Shown piece by piece: positions 45,984 to 55,940 of a stretch of DNA of 64,000 bases. The DNA is taken from NCBI RefSeq assembly GCF_000297055.2, contig NC_022357.1:1302001-1366000 (forward strand). The letters are read 5' to 3'. The translations under genes and the position numbers were made by a program. The stretch is from Sulfuricella denitrificans skB26. GTDB taxonomy: Bacteria > Pseudomonadota > Gammaproteobacteria > Burkholderiales > Sulfuricellaceae. The notes under the pieces are model-generated. The model saw only the letters and a program-made list of their open reading frames with translations. It was not told where the DNA came from and did not search any database. Position 1 is the stretch's first letter, and every line of letters begins with the position of its first letter.

Positions 45984-46007
45984 CCCTCTCCCGCTTGCGG
46001 GAGAGGG
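45984..46007 (+). repeat. GC-rich perfect hairpin
   Basis: CCCTCTCCCGC and GCGGGAGAGGG form an 11-bp perfect stem with a TT loop, then TTTGG. It is in the gap between the dehydrogenase and epimerase genes and shares its core with the repeats at 30242. It could slow transcription but is more likely a dispersed repeat. Confidence 0.7.
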
Positions 46008-46061
46008 TTTGGAAGAGGGAAATCACAGTGCGTTGAACACACTCAATATAACGATAAACCA

Positions 46062-47093
46062 ATGACAAAATATCATGAACTCAAACAGCACCTTCAGGGC
46101 AATTCGCATGCTTGGCTGATCACTGGCGTAGCCGGGTTTATCGGCTCCAATCTGCTGGAAACGCTGCTTAAGCTAGACCAGAAAGTGGTCGGGCTGGACA
46201 ACTTCTCCACCGGTCACCGCCATAACCTGGATCAGGTAGAAGCACGGGTCACCCCGACGCAGTGGCAGAGTTTCCGCCTGATCGAAGGAGATATACGTAA
46301 CCTGGCAGATTGCACTGCGGCATGCTACGGCGTCGATTACGTGTTGCACCAAGCCGCGCTGGGCTCCGTGCCGCGCTCGCTGGAAGATCCCATCCTGACC
46401 AATGAAAACAATATCACGGGGTTTCTCAATATGCTGGTGGCAGCGCGGGATGCGCAGGTGCAGCGTTTTGTGTATGCGGCATCCAGTTCCACCTACGGCG
46501 ATCATCCTGGCTTGCCCAAGGTAGAAGACCTGATCGGCAAACCGCTTTCCCCCTATGCCGTAACCAAGTACGTCAATGAACTCTATGCAGACGTATTTGC
46601 CCGTTGCTATGGTTTCAAAACCGTTGGCCTGCGTTACTTCAATATTTTTGGTCAGCGCCAGGATCCGGCAGGGGCCTATGCCGCGGTAATCCCCAAGTGG
46701 GTTGCCAGCATGATCAAAAACGAGTCGGTATTTATCAACGGCGACGGTGAAACCAGTCGCGACTTCTGCTACATCGACAACACCGTGCAGGCCAACCTTC
46801 TGGCCGCCACCACCGACAATCCGGACGCAGTGGATCAGGTTTATAACGTGGCGGTAGGTGATCGTACCAGCCTGAACCAGTTGTTCGAAGGCATTCGAAT
46901 CCTGCTCGAACCACGCTTCCCGCACCTGAAAGACTTCAAACCCACCTACCGGGACTTCCGTGCCGGCGATGTGCGTCATTCTCTGGCGGATATCAGCAAA
47001 GCCCAAAACCTGCTGGGATATGCCCCGACACATCGCATCGACGAGGGACTCAAGGAAGCCATGGATTGGTATGTTAGAGATCTGACTGGTTAA
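46062..47093 (+). CDS. tviC: UDP-N-acetylglucosamine 4-epimerase (TviC/WbpP type)
   Basis: This NAD-dependent epimerase interconverts UDP-GlcNAc(A) and UDP-GalNAc(A). The 343-residue protein has [20 protein letters not shown], the ASSSTYGD motif with S, catalytic Y-A-V-T-K (Tyr/Lys), and [13 protein letters not shown] near the end. The opening and its motifs are close to Pseudomonas WbpP and Salmonella TviC. With the preceding dehydrogenase it makes a two-step route to UDP-GalNAcA. Confidence 0.92.
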   Translation: MTKYHELKQHLQGNSHAWLITGVAGFIGSNLLETLLKLDQKVVGLDNFSTGHRHNLDQVEARVTPTQWQSFRLIEGDIRNLADCTAACYGVDYVLHQAALGSVPRSLEDPILTNENNITGFLNMLVAARDAQVQRFVYAASSSTYGDHPGLPKVEDLIGKPLSPYAVTKYVNELYADVFARCYGFKTVGLRYFNIFGQRQDPAGAYAAVIPKWVASMIKNESVFINGDGETSRDFCYIDNTVQANLLAATTDNPDAVDQVYNVAVGDRTSLNQLFEGIRILLEPRFPHLKDFKPTYRDFRAGDVRHSLADISKAQNLLGYAPTHRIDEGLKEAMDWYVRDLTG

Positions 47094-47122
47094 CACAATA
47101 TATTAATCATTGAGGAAAAAGA

Positions 47123-47626
47123 ATGACTATAAGGGCTTTGTCTTTATCTAAATTTTTCATGCGCACTATGACAGGCATTATTTTTTTTCCGCTTGTCTTT
47201 TTAGGTCAGTTGACAGTAGGTCACGAAGTTGCGTTGTTTCCTCTTTATATGATTCCAGTTGCGCAATTCTCCTGGGAGTTTGGCCGGAAGGGGCTTGCCA
47301 TAAGTGTTGTTTTGGCCGTGTGTCTATGGATATTAAGCAGCAGCATGTCTGGACAGGAATACAGCGAGGAATGGCTTCGCTATTGGAACGGTCTGATTCG
47401 TGGCATCGTATATTTTTTGGCTGGTTTTTTTATTCTGATGTTCAAACGCACCCTGGAAACGCACCGTCAACGAATGGAAGCGATGCGTGCCTTGCTTAAC
47501 GTTTGCCATGGCTGTGGTGCAGTTCAAGGGAGTGATGGGCGATGGATACCCATGGATGAGCTTCTGTCCTCCACTGTTTCTCACCAATGTGAATGCCCGA
47601 AGTGTTCGCAAGTCGCTAAGGATTGA
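47123..47626 (+). CDS. Small membrane protein with C-terminal Cys-pair motif
   Basis: The 167-residue product has three to four membrane helices (about 15-110), a short charged linker (TLETHRQRMEAMRALL) and a C-terminal cytoplasmic motif N-V-C-H-G-C-G...DGRWIPMDELLSS...CECPKC. The C-x2-C ... W ... C-x-C-x2-C layout resembles the short zinc-like motif that follows PAS domains in many signalling proteins (C-x2-C-K-K-I-R-x(4)-W). No PAS, GGDEF or kinase domain is attached. It precedes the GT4 gene by three bases and is translated with it. Its function is unknown. Confidence 0.65.
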   Translation: MTIRALSLSKFFMRTMTGIIFFPLVFLGQLTVGHEVALFPLYMIPVAQFSWEFGRKGLAISVVLAVCLWILSSSMSGQEYSEEWLRYWNGLIRGIVYFLAGFFILMFKRTLETHRQRMEAMRALLNVCHGCGAVQGSDGRWIPMDELLSSTVSHQCECPKCSQVAKD

Positions 47627-47629
47627 CTT

Positions 47630-48856
47630 ATGCAGCTTCGCATTTTGCACGTAATTGCATCGGTAAATCCAACAGGTGGAGGCCCTATTGAGGGTGTCAA
47701 GCAGCTAGCCAAAATCAATGAGAACTATGGCCACAAGATCGAAATCTTGAGTCTTGACGACCCGGCCAGCGAATGGGTGGGAAAATTTCCGCATCCCGTG
47801 CATGCCATGGGTCCGGCTTCCAAAATATTTGGTTATACACCCAGGCTTGTGCCATGGCTTCGTGCTAACGCCCACAATTATGATGTCGTGGTGGTGAATG
47901 CCATCTGGGGTTATAACTGTTTCGGCACGTGGCTGGCGCTACGCAAATCGAGCTTACCCTATTATGTCTACACGCACGGCATGCTTGATCCGTGGTTCAA
48001 GTACAGATATCCGTTAAAGCACCTTAAAAAGATGCTGTATTGGCCTTGGGGGGTCTATCCTGCCTTGCGTGATGCTCGCGGAGTGATGTTCACCTGTGAG
48101 GAAGAGCGTATGTTGGCTCGGGAGTCCTTCTGGCTCTACGATTGCAATGAAATTGTGGTCAATTATGGTACCCCCGGTGCGCCAGATCAGAATAAAGACT
48201 ATGGGGCACCCTTTCTGGAAAAGCACCCCGAACTGAAGAATTTCAGACGTTTTGTTTTCCTCGGCCGCGTGCACCCTAAAAAAGGGCCGGATATTCTCAT
48301 AGAGTCGATCGCTAAATTGCGCGACAAGGGGTTGTGGGATATGAAAGGCATGCGCCTTATCATGGCAGGCCCGGTTGATGGGCCTTATGCCGAGTCCCTT
48401 AAGTCCCTAAGCCGACGTTTGGGAGTCGATGAATGCATTTATTGGACGGGCATGCTGTTAGGAGATGACAAGTGGGGGGCATTGCAATGTTCAGAAGCAT
48501 TTGTGTTGCCATCGCACCAGGAAAATTTTGGTATTGCTGTTGCTGAATCGCTGTCAGTCGGAGTGCCTGTCTTGATTTCCAAGGCAGTCAATATCTGGCG
48601 TCCAATTGTTATGGACGGTGCGGGATTGGCCGAAGAAGATACCGTGCCAGGCTGCGTTGCCATGTTCGAACGTTGGTTCAGTATGGATACAACTCACCGT
48701 GAACTTATGCGGAGCAAATCGCACGAATGTTTTGCCTCGCGCTTCACTTCGCGAAATGCGGCGATTTCATTGCTGTCGAATATTTATCAGGTCATCTACG
48801 CAGAGAAACATGAATCTTCGAGAGGGGATGCCTTGAGAACTCATGCTGTCCGATAA
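47630..48856 (+). CDS. Glycosyltransferase family 4, EPS, paralogue 1
   Basis: The 408-residue cytosolic GT-B enzyme transfers a sugar from a nucleotide donor in EPS repeat-unit synthesis. It starts RILHVIASVNPTGGGPIEG (acceptor side), has YVYTHGMLDPWFKYRYPLK in the middle and FLGRVHPKKGPDILIESI plus the donor-binding E-x7-E region SHQENFGIAVAESLSVG at the C-terminal domain. It is a clear paralogue of the 57963 protein (same GGGPIEGVKQ, THGMLDPWFK, CEEER, LSHQENFGI-type segments). Donor and acceptor cannot be assigned. Confidence 0.88.
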   Translation: MQLRILHVIASVNPTGGGPIEGVKQLAKINENYGHKIEILSLDDPASEWVGKFPHPVHAMGPASKIFGYTPRLVPWLRANAHNYDVVVVNAIWGYNCFGTWLALRKSSLPYYVYTHGMLDPWFKYRYPLKHLKKMLYWPWGVYPALRDARGVMFTCEEERMLARESFWLYDCNEIVVNYGTPGAPDQNKDYGAPFLEKHPELKNFRRFVFLGRVHPKKGPDILIESIAKLRDKGLWDMKGMRLIMAGPVDGPYAESLKSLSRRLGVDECIYWTGMLLGDDKWGALQCSEAFVLPSHQENFGIAVAESLSVGVPVLISKAVNIWRPIVMDGAGLAEEDTVPGCVAMFERWFSMDTTHRELMRSKSHECFASRFTSRNAAISLLSNIYQVIYAEKHESSRGDALRTHAVR

Positions 48857-49176
48857 GTGGCAGTCTTGCTTAACCAGGGTTACTGAGAGGAAGCACAGCA
48901 AAGAGGGTGATTTTTTATCGAACGGAATCGGGCTGTAATATGAAGTGGGTATCATGGGAACCATTGGTCATCGAAATGAAAACCAGACCGCTTTATTTCG
49001 TATCAATTACAAAAGAGACAGAATCTTTTTGACAGGGGTAAGTTCAGAAATTCACTCCCAGCCAGTGGGACGCTGCAGCAGGACAATGAACTTGGCGCGG
49101 GCTGTACTCAATATGATGAAAAGCTGTAGGCATGAAAACCACTCATTGGAAGACAAAAGGCGCAGGGAAGCTCAGT
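48857..49176 (+). other. Intergenic region before the beta-helix gene
   Basis: This 320-base stretch holds no gene I support (only an 80-codon frame without motif) and no box or promoter that I can name. The base composition becomes more A+T-rich here. Confidence 0.5.
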
Positions 49177-51351
49177 ATGCGAATTAAGAAAGCATTATCT
49201 TTAAGGGTTACCGTTTCGACTTTGTTGATTGCGTTGTTGATACAGAACGCTACAGTTGTCAACGCTGGCTCTCTGCTGTGTTCGGATAAACTGGCTCAAG
49301 CTGCGGTGCCTCAAGATGCTTTTTATTTGCCAGTAAATAAAGCACTACAGTTGGGTAGTGCATTAAATGAACATGGCGTTGTGCGGTTGGACCCAAATGG
49401 TGATTACACGCGCGCTTTCCCGATTAAAATGAAATCGAATCAGGCTTTGTATGGTTTGGCTGGTACTAAAGTGCCTGACATTGTCATATCCGCTGGCGCA
49501 GAGAATGTTATTGTCAGCGATATCCATAATGGAAAAATTGTTTTTCCAGCTTCTGATCTTGTTACCTCGAGAAATTGTTTTAATCGTATACGAACTTCTA
49601 TAGAAATAAAACATGCCAAGCTGGAGAACAACCTGTTCACTGACTTCCAGGGCGGGATTATTAATATCGATAATTCTAAAAGAGGTTATATACGCAACAA
49701 CCGCTTCATCAAAACGATGACCCACACCGCATGGCCTGCCCTGACAATCCTGGGAAACAGCACTGAACCCTCTTACGGCAATCACTTTGTCTGGACTAAT
49801 ATTCTGGGTCCTATGGGGGACAGTATTATTATAGACCAGCAAAAGAATATCACCTTTACCGGGATAGATATTGAGTCGTGGCAGATGAAGGCCCCTATGG
49901 ACTACCCTGCAGCAATCAATGTCTCGAATACCGACTTTCTCAGCATATTCATGCCACATGGCGGTAATCTTCGCATTGAGAGTGCGCAATATTTTAACCT
50001 TGATGCGAAAAAAATATTTCTAATGGGTTCGTTTGTTAAGACTCAATCAATGCCAGGCTTGATCTTGGGAAAGCATGTTCAGGAGTTACTGGCAATTAAT
50101 ACCCTTGAGATAGGCCACAAGGCAGAAAATGCAGAAACCAAAGTTACTGAATTATTCAAAAATAATGAGCCTAAATTGTTTGATAATTGGAAAATTGCGG
50201 AGAACAATCAACTGTCTTCATTATCCCGGCCTGCGATAAATGAAATTCTACGACAAGAAAAAGTTGTTTATAAAAATTGGGAGAAACCAAAATTTTTGAA
50301 AATACCCAATCCGCTTGGGCCAAACAGCCAGAACATTTTGAAGGTTTATGAAAATGCTTCTGAATCGATTCAGTCACTTATTGACCGTCAAAATATTGCA
50401 AAGTTAGAGCCTGGAATCTACTATCTGTCGAAATCAATTGAATTAAAAGATGGTCAAGGAATAGTTGGTGCAGGTCAGGATAAAACTATCCTTGTTGCCA
50501 ATAGCAGCGACATGGACCTTATTGTCGGAGCTAATCATATTAACCATGAATTAAAATCAACGTGGTTTGTGTTGGCGGATTTAACACTACAGGGTGGCAG
50601 GAACGGCATACATCACGATACTGAAGGGTCAGGGGGCGGAGCCCAATATCATCGAAGTGTCCTGTCGCACATTACGTTTCGAAACATGAGTAACGCTGCA
50701 ATCTTCCTGGATAGCATATACGCTTGGGATAACAATTTTTTGGACAATATTAATTTCATAAATTGTGGGACAGCTATAATGCAGCGGCCAAACACCTTGT
50801 ATAAAGGTGGTGATGTGCCTGGTACGACCTATATGGATAAAAATGTCTGCTACCGCTGCCAGTTTGAACACAATACCATTGCGCTCGATATGCCTGGAAA
50901 AAGGGGTAATGGGCTTAATGCGTTCATCGACAGCCAATTTAAAAACAATGGCAAGGTGATAAGTGCCATTCACCCACTTTCAAACTTTTTCGCCAATTCT
51001 ATATTTATTGATAATCAGGGCAACCCGGCATTTGAAACCAATAAAAGTCTAGGCTTCGTGCACACGGATTTTACCCAGACAATAGCCGGGAGTCTTTTTC
51101 AGCGTTACACACTTTGTAATGGGTGCAGTTTTGATATCAGGCAGCTGGATGCAAGCATTCTTACAGACAGGAAAGACCAAAAGGCCGAGCTCAATTTTTT
51201 CATTAACAGCAAGGTAGGTCTATCTGTTTCCAAACGGATGCACTCGGGGTTGATTCTCGATAGTTCAAACAATGACCCTGCGGAAATGCTGGGTCTTTTC
51301 ATCAACAACAATAAAACAACCCCGCTATTTACGCTGCAGGAAGGCAGGTAG
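49177..51351 (+). CDS. Secreted double beta-helix (pectate-lyase-like) protein
   Basis: The 724-residue protein has a signal peptide (TVVNA|GS) and two right-handed parallel beta-helix blocks (about 50-320 and 400-690), shown by stacked short strands with Asn/Ile/Phe ladders (e.g. HAKLENNLFTDFQGGIINID, RYIRNNRFIK; IHHDTEGSGGGAQYHRSV, LSHITFRNMSNAAIFLDS). The LEPGIYYLSKSIELKDGQGI start of the second block resembles pectate-lyase 3/glycan-hydrolase helices. It may trim or bind the EPS. ATG 49177 starts the signal peptide; an ATG 15 codons upstream is possible. No catalytic set can be pinned down. Confidence 0.75.
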   Translation: MRIKKALSLRVTVSTLLIALLIQNATVVNAGSLLCSDKLAQAAVPQDAFYLPVNKALQLGSALNEHGVVRLDPNGDYTRAFPIKMKSNQALYGLAGTKVPDIVISAGAENVIVSDIHNGKIVFPASDLVTSRNCFNRIRTSIEIKHAKLENNLFTDFQGGIINIDNSKRGYIRNNRFIKTMTHTAWPALTILGNSTEPSYGNHFVWTNILGPMGDSIIIDQQKNITFTGIDIESWQMKAPMDYPAAINVSNTDFLSIFMPHGGNLRIESAQYFNLDAKKIFLMGSFVKTQSMPGLILGKHVQELLAINTLEIGHKAENAETKVTELFKNNEPKLFDNWKIAENNQLSSLSRPAINEILRQEKVVYKNWEKPKFLKIPNPLGPNSQNILKVYENASESIQSLIDRQNIAKLEPGIYYLSKSIELKDGQGIVGAGQDKTILVANSSDMDLIVGANHINHELKSTWFVLADLTLQGGRNGIHHDTEGSGGGAQYHRSVLSHITFRNMSNAAIFLDSIYAWDNNFLDNINFINCGTAIMQRPNTLYKGGDVPGTTYMDKNVCYRCQFEHNTIALDMPGKRGNGLNAFIDSQFKNNGKVISAIHPLSNFFANSIFIDNQGNPAFETNKSLGFVHTDFTQTIAGSLFQRYTLCNGCSFDIRQLDASILTDRKDQKAELNFFINSKVGLSVSKRMHSGLILDSSNNDPAEMLGLFINNNKTTPLFTLQEGR

Positions 51352-51361
51352 GGCAGTAATT

Positions 51362-52579
51362 ATGATAATTAGTCACCCCACTGGAAATCAGAATGTTAGA
51401 AATGCAGCCTTGGCGTTCCATCTTGCTAATTCCCTCGAGCGTTTTTACACAACGGTAGCATGGCAAGAGGACTCCCGATTCGCAAAGATACTTCCTCGCT
51501 CTGTTCTGGCGACGCTTCGGCGCAGGGAGTATGGAATGTTGCCCAAAGAAAAAGTGTCGACTTACCCAATAATAGAGGCCTGCCGCCTGCTGGCTAAAAT
51601 TCTAAATATTGACGCCTTAACACGGCATGAAACGGGTCTGTGTTGCGTTGATGCTGTTTACCATAACCTTGACCGGAACGTAGCTCGTCAGATATCTAAA
51701 ATGGGGTCGGTGGAAGGTGTTTACGCTTATGAAGACGGGGCACTAGAAACTTTTCAGACAGCCCGAAAAATGGGAGTTACCACCAACTATGAGATTGCTA
51801 GTGCTTATTGGCGTGCGGCAGTCAATATTTTTCAGGAAGAAGCAGAGCTTAATCCTGAGTGGGCCGTAACCATAGCAGCGCTGAATTACAGTACTGAAAA
51901 ACTCAATCGTAAGGATGAAGAAATTGCACTTGCCGACAAAGTTATTGTGGCAAGTAATTTTACCGCCAGCAATTTGACGCTGGGCAATTTCGCTAATAAG
52001 GATGTTGTGATAATTCCTTACGGTTCACCCACACCAATTCAACAGGTAATTCCTGACAAAGATAATTCACGAAAGCTGAAAGTATTGTTTGTAGGTAATC
52101 TTAGCCAGGGAAAGGGGATTTCTTATTTGTTTGGTGCTAGCGATCTCCTTAAAGATAAAATTGCACTGACCGTTATTGGGAGTCGGAATCAAACCTGCAT
52201 CCCATTGGACCGGCAACTTGAGAAGTGCCGTTATTTTCCCAGTCTTCCGCATAATGAAGTACTGAAGGAAATGCGGTGCCATGATGTATTTGTTTTTCCC
52301 TCGCTTTGGGATGGCTTTGGGTTGGTTATTCTGGAAGCCATGTCGCAAGGCATACCTGTTATCGCTTCTACAAATTGCGGTGGGCCCGATGTGATCACCG
52401 ATGGCAAAGATGGGTTTATCGTACCGATTCGTTCCTGCGAAGCAATTGCGGAAAAGTTGGAAATACTCGCCAATGACATAGACCTGCTTAATCAAATGAA
52501 AATCGCAGCTCTCGAAACGGCCAAGCGATATTCATGGGCACGGTATCAATCTGAACTGGTGAAACATGTTATCCAATAA
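51362..52579 (+). CDS. Glycosyltransferase family 4
   Basis: The 405-residue GT-B enzyme begins MIISHPTGNQNVRNAALAF. The C-terminal donor-binding half shows KVLFVGNLSQGKGISYL, the E-x7-E-like region FPSLWDGFGLVILEAMSQG and STNCGGPDVITDGKDGFIV. It belongs to EPS or O-antigen synthesis. The frame opens at 51272 but ATG 51362 gives a proper start, 10 bases after the beta-helix stop. It overlaps the next gene by 14 bases. Confidence 0.85.
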   Translation: MIISHPTGNQNVRNAALAFHLANSLERFYTTVAWQEDSRFAKILPRSVLATLRRREYGMLPKEKVSTYPIIEACRLLAKILNIDALTRHETGLCCVDAVYHNLDRNVARQISKMGSVEGVYAYEDGALETFQTARKMGVTTNYEIASAYWRAAVNIFQEEAELNPEWAVTIAALNYSTEKLNRKDEEIALADKVIVASNFTASNLTLGNFANKDVVIIPYGSPTPIQQVIPDKDNSRKLKVLFVGNLSQGKGISYLFGASDLLKDKIALTVIGSRNQTCIPLDRQLEKCRYFPSLPHNEVLKEMRCHDVFVFPSLWDGFGLVILEAMSQGIPVIASTNCGGPDVITDGKDGFIVPIRSCEAIAEKLEILANDIDLLNQMKIAALETAKRYSWARYQSELVKHVIQ

Positions 52580-53945
52580 TGTCAGCAATACCATTGCGAG
52601 CGACATTAGCCAGAAATCAATTGTCGTTAACAAGTCTGAAAAAGCCAGAAGAAAAGTAGTTAAATATGTCTTCTGGATTTACTGGCTTTTGCTTTTTGAA
52701 GGCGCATTACGGAAATGGGTGTTCCCCGAGCTTCAAGAACTCATATTCTTTGCACGTGATCCAATTGTTTTGCTGGTCTACTTTGTCGCGTGGCGTTACC
52801 ACATTGTTAAACGTGATGGGTTATTAACAGCAGGGGTGATTATAGCTTTCATTTTTATCCCTCTGATGTTTGTACAAATTGCTATTGTTGACATGAATAT
52901 CTTCACGCTGGTTTACGGTTGGCGCATGTATTTTATGTACTTGCCTTTGATGTTTGTTATCAAAGATGCCTTCAACCATGAAGATATTTACAAGCTAATC
53001 AGGCAGAGTCTTTACGTATCTATACCGCTGTCAGTGCTGGTTTATTTTCAGTACATCTCCCCCCCGCACAGTTTCATCAACCAGGCTTACAGTACCGGGC
53101 ACGTCTTCATCGTTGCAAATAACATTGTTCGAACAACGGGTACGTTTTCGTTTACTGCGGGACAAACCATGTTTTCCGCAAGCTTGATAGCCATGATTGT
53201 TTTCGCCTGGCTTTATCGAAAGAGTGCACCTCTTCTTTCCTTGCCTTGGCTTGTCATGGCCACGGGTTCTTCGGTTACGACATTACTGTTAACTGGCAGT
53301 AGAACGGCATTTTTTTTAGCCGGTCTGGTAGTGTTGGCAACTTTTTTCGGGCTTTCATTTACCAAGGGTATTAAGCGTAAACTCACTGGTGCTCTATTAC
53401 TGTTTTTTTTGTTGTGCGTAGGTGCGTTTTTATTCATGGGGCCATTTAAAGATTCGTTTGATGCCCTTTCCACGCGCGTTGATCAGGCAGATAAATCAGA
53501 AGGCACCGCGAATCGAGCATTTTCACCTTTCACTGAATTTTTTGATGTCGTTCTTGAAGCTCCCCTTGTAGGGTATGGGCTTGGTTTTGGCACTAGCGGT
53601 GGTTCCAAACTGGCGCTAGGAAAAACGACTATAGTCTTGCCTGAAAATGAGTGGCCTCGGGTCGTCATGGAAGTTGGCCCTGCCTTTGGGATTTTATATA
53701 TTGGGTACAGGGTGTTTTTTACCTTGATAATTTTTGGGCAATGCATCCGGTGTGCGCGCACAGAAAACCTGCTTCCAATGATCCTTTTAGGATTTATCGG
53801 TTTCTATATGCTTGCTGGGAACATTACAGGAACCGGCACAATACATGGTTATAACTGGATATTTGTCGGTTTGGTGATGGCTGCGGCCAGAAAGCAAACC
53901 CAGAGACAGGTGGCCATTAGTAGGAATAGGGGTGCTTCCTGCTGA
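52566..53945 (+). CDS. EPS/O-antigen polymerase-like membrane protein (Wzy type)
   Basis: The 459-residue protein has about ten to twelve membrane helices and a large periplasmic loop (about 300-355) with FDALSTRVDQADKSEG and FDVVLEAPLVGYGLG, the layout of Wzy/O-antigen ligase-type polymerases. The LLLTGSRTAFFLAGLVVLAT segment with TGSR is the usual polymerase motif. It would polymerise repeat units in the periplasm after flipping. Confidence 0.8.
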   Translation: MLSNNVSNTIASDISQKSIVVNKSEKARRKVVKYVFWIYWLLLFEGALRKWVFPELQELIFFARDPIVLLVYFVAWRYHIVKRDGLLTAGVIIAFIFIPLMFVQIAIVDMNIFTLVYGWRMYFMYLPLMFVIKDAFNHEDIYKLIRQSLYVSIPLSVLVYFQYISPPHSFINQAYSTGHVFIVANNIVRTTGTFSFTAGQTMFSASLIAMIVFAWLYRKSAPLLSLPWLVMATGSSVTTLLLTGSRTAFFLAGLVVLATFFGLSFTKGIKRKLTGALLLFFLLCVGAFLFMGPFKDSFDALSTRVDQADKSEGTANRAFSPFTEFFDVVLEAPLVGYGLGFGTSGGSKLALGKTTIVLPENEWPRVVMEVGPAFGILYIGYRVFFTLIIFGQCIRCARTENLLPMILLGFIGFYMLAGNITGTGTIHGYNWIFVGLVMAAARKQTQRQVAISRNRGASC

Positions 53946-54001
53946 CTAGAATAATATAGCGCGGCACTACTTAAAATTAATTTGACTTTGATGAGCGCTA
54001 A

Positions 54002-55300
54002 ATGAGCACTAAACGTAGAATCATACACGGCATTGGTGCGAATGGTTTCGGGCAAGCGGTCACGATATTAATCCAGCTTGCCAGTGTTCCTATCTTGATC
54101 CATGCCTGGGGTCTTCAGCTATATGGGGAATGGATTACGCTGTCGGCTATTCCCTCCTATTTGGTGTTAAGCGATATCGGGCTTAGCCTCGTGGCCGGTA
54201 ATTCGTTGGCCCTGATCGCTGAAAAGGGTGATATCCGGCAAATGCAGACCATATTCCAGAGCACCTGGGTCATGGTCAGTTCCCTGTCAATTGTTGTATT
54301 AATCCCTGTGGTGGTCATTGTCTGGTTTATAGAGCCAGGCCAATTTCTTGGCTTAACGAAAATCACCGGTGGGACATTAAGTATCACCCTGCTGCTTTTA
54401 TTTTCCCACGTCGCCTTGAGCATGCAGACAGGTATTTTGCAGCTGCCATTCAGGGTGCTGAAAAGAAACCCATTTTCTGTTGCTGCCGTCAATGTCATCC
54501 GGTTGATGGAGTGGGTTGTGGCAACAGTTGTCGTATTAACTGGAGGGGGGGTTGTTGAGGTCGCGGTGGCTTTCCTGCTGGTCAGAATGTTGGGCAACGT
54601 CAGTTTGTGGCTAATACTTGGCAGGAGTGGATCTCCTCTGCGGATTGGGATTAGTCATGCCAGTCTGCAGACAATAAGAATGCTGCTACGCCCCTCATTG
54701 GCATCCATGTGCTTTCCGCTGGGCCTGTCTTTTACCATACAGGGATTTATCCTGCTTGTCGGCGGTATGGTCGGTTCCATTGGGGTGGCGGTGTTCAGTA
54801 TCTATAGAACTTTCACGCGAGTGCCAATCCAATTGGCAACTGCAATTAATCAAGCAATATGGCCGGAATTATCTTATGCCTTTGGTGCCAACGACATCGA
54901 TAAAGCCAAAAAGCTGGTTACCAAAATGCTGCAATTCGGAATCGTATTAAGCATAGTGTCCGCATTGGCAGTTTATTTTCTGGGTGAAACCGTCATCGAT
55001 TTGTGGGTGACCAAGGCGCTTGCGCATAACTCTCTATTGCTAATAGGGCTCACACTCGCAGCGTTAGTCCATATTCTATGGCAACCTTTCTGGGTTGCGC
55101 TGATGGCAACTAACAAACATACCCGATTTGCGTGGTACTTCTTGGCTATATCGGCACTGTCCTTATTATTGGGCTGGGTGTTCTTGTTGGCCTTTGGATT
55201 GACGGGTGCTGGTTATGCAATATTACTGGCTGAATGCTTAATGTTTGCCGCCGCTTTTTTTTCATATAACCGTTATTTCAGGGTGGCTGCGAATGATTAG
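54002..55300 (+). CDS. EPS repeat-unit flippase (Wzx type)
   Basis: The 432-residue protein has about twelve membrane helices and begins TKRRIIHGIGANGFGQAVTI, as MOP-family polysaccharide flippases do (helices separated by VPILIHAWGLQLYGEWI and SVAAVNVIRLMEW). It moves the lipid-linked repeat unit across the inner membrane. The last eight bases overlap the acyltransferase gene. Confidence 0.85.
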   Translation: MSTKRRIIHGIGANGFGQAVTILIQLASVPILIHAWGLQLYGEWITLSAIPSYLVLSDIGLSLVAGNSLALIAEKGDIRQMQTIFQSTWVMVSSLSIVVLIPVVVIVWFIEPGQFLGLTKITGGTLSITLLLLFSHVALSMQTGILQLPFRVLKRNPFSVAAVNVIRLMEWVVATVVVLTGGGVVEVAVAFLLVRMLGNVSLWLILGRSGSPLRIGISHASLQTIRMLLRPSLASMCFPLGLSFTIQGFILLVGGMVGSIGVAVFSIYRTFTRVPIQLATAINQAIWPELSYAFGANDIDKAKKLVTKMLQFGIVLSIVSALAVYFLGETVIDLWVTKALAHNSLLLIGLTLAALVHILWQPFWVALMATNKHTRFAWYFLAISALSLLLGWVFLLAFGLTGAGYAILLAECLMFAAAFFSYNRYFRVAAND

Positions 55301-55907
55301 TTACCTATCATATTTGTTTCGCCACAGAATCAGAGAAACACCCTTCTCATATCTATGGTTTAAAGTGTGGGCAAAACGTGTTGTCAACTTGAATGGATTG
55401 ATCCGTATCCTTTACAGAGTCTATCGCCTGTCGTTAAAGGGTGCTGAGATTGGAGACCTTTCTGTCATAGGTACAGTGGAGTTAAACGGGAAAGCGTCTA
55501 ATTTGAAAATGGGCCGAGAATGCGTGCTGGGTAGCCGTGTGCACCTGGCGCTACACGACAGAATCGTGTTTGGGAATAATGTGGTTGTCAATGATGGTTG
55601 CATTCTACTAACTGCAAGTCACGATATTGACGATCCGGACTGGAAGCATGTCAAAGCGCCAATCGTTGTGGAAGACTATGCCTGGATCGCCACCAACGCC
55701 ATTATTTTACCCGGAGTCAGTATCGGGTATGGTGCTGTGGTGGGGGCGGGTGCGGTGGTCACTAAAAATGTTCCGGCTTATAGCGTGGTGGCTGGGAACC
55801 CAGCACGAATACTTAAACAAAGAGCGGCAAGGCAATTCTCGTATTCGACGGTACGATTTCTGGCTCCTATCGAAGCGTGGGTTGGAATCCGTGATGGCAT
55901 TAATTAA
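55293..55907 (+). CDS. Hexapeptide-repeat acyltransferase
   Basis: The 204-residue protein has a left-handed beta-helix of hexapeptide repeats (VIGTVELNG, VLGSRVHLALHDRIVFGNNVVVNDG), the loop with TASHDIDDPDW (catalytic His) and WIATNAIILPGVSIGYGAVVGAGAVVTKNVPAYSVVAGNPARI, typical of O-acetyltransferases of the LbH family. It probably acylates an EPS sugar. ATG 55293 overlaps the flippase gene; the frame opens at 55245. Confidence 0.88.
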   Translation: MISYLSYLFRHRIRETPFSYLWFKVWAKRVVNLNGLIRILYRVYRLSLKGAEIGDLSVIGTVELNGKASNLKMGRECVLGSRVHLALHDRIVFGNNVVVNDGCILLTASHDIDDPDWKHVKAPIVVEDYAWIATNAIILPGVSIGYGAVVGAGAVVTKNVPAYSVVAGNPARILKQRAARQFSYSTVRFLAPIEAWVGIRDGIN

Positions 55908-55940
55908 GTTAGCTGTAAAACGTAATCATAGGGGGAGTTC

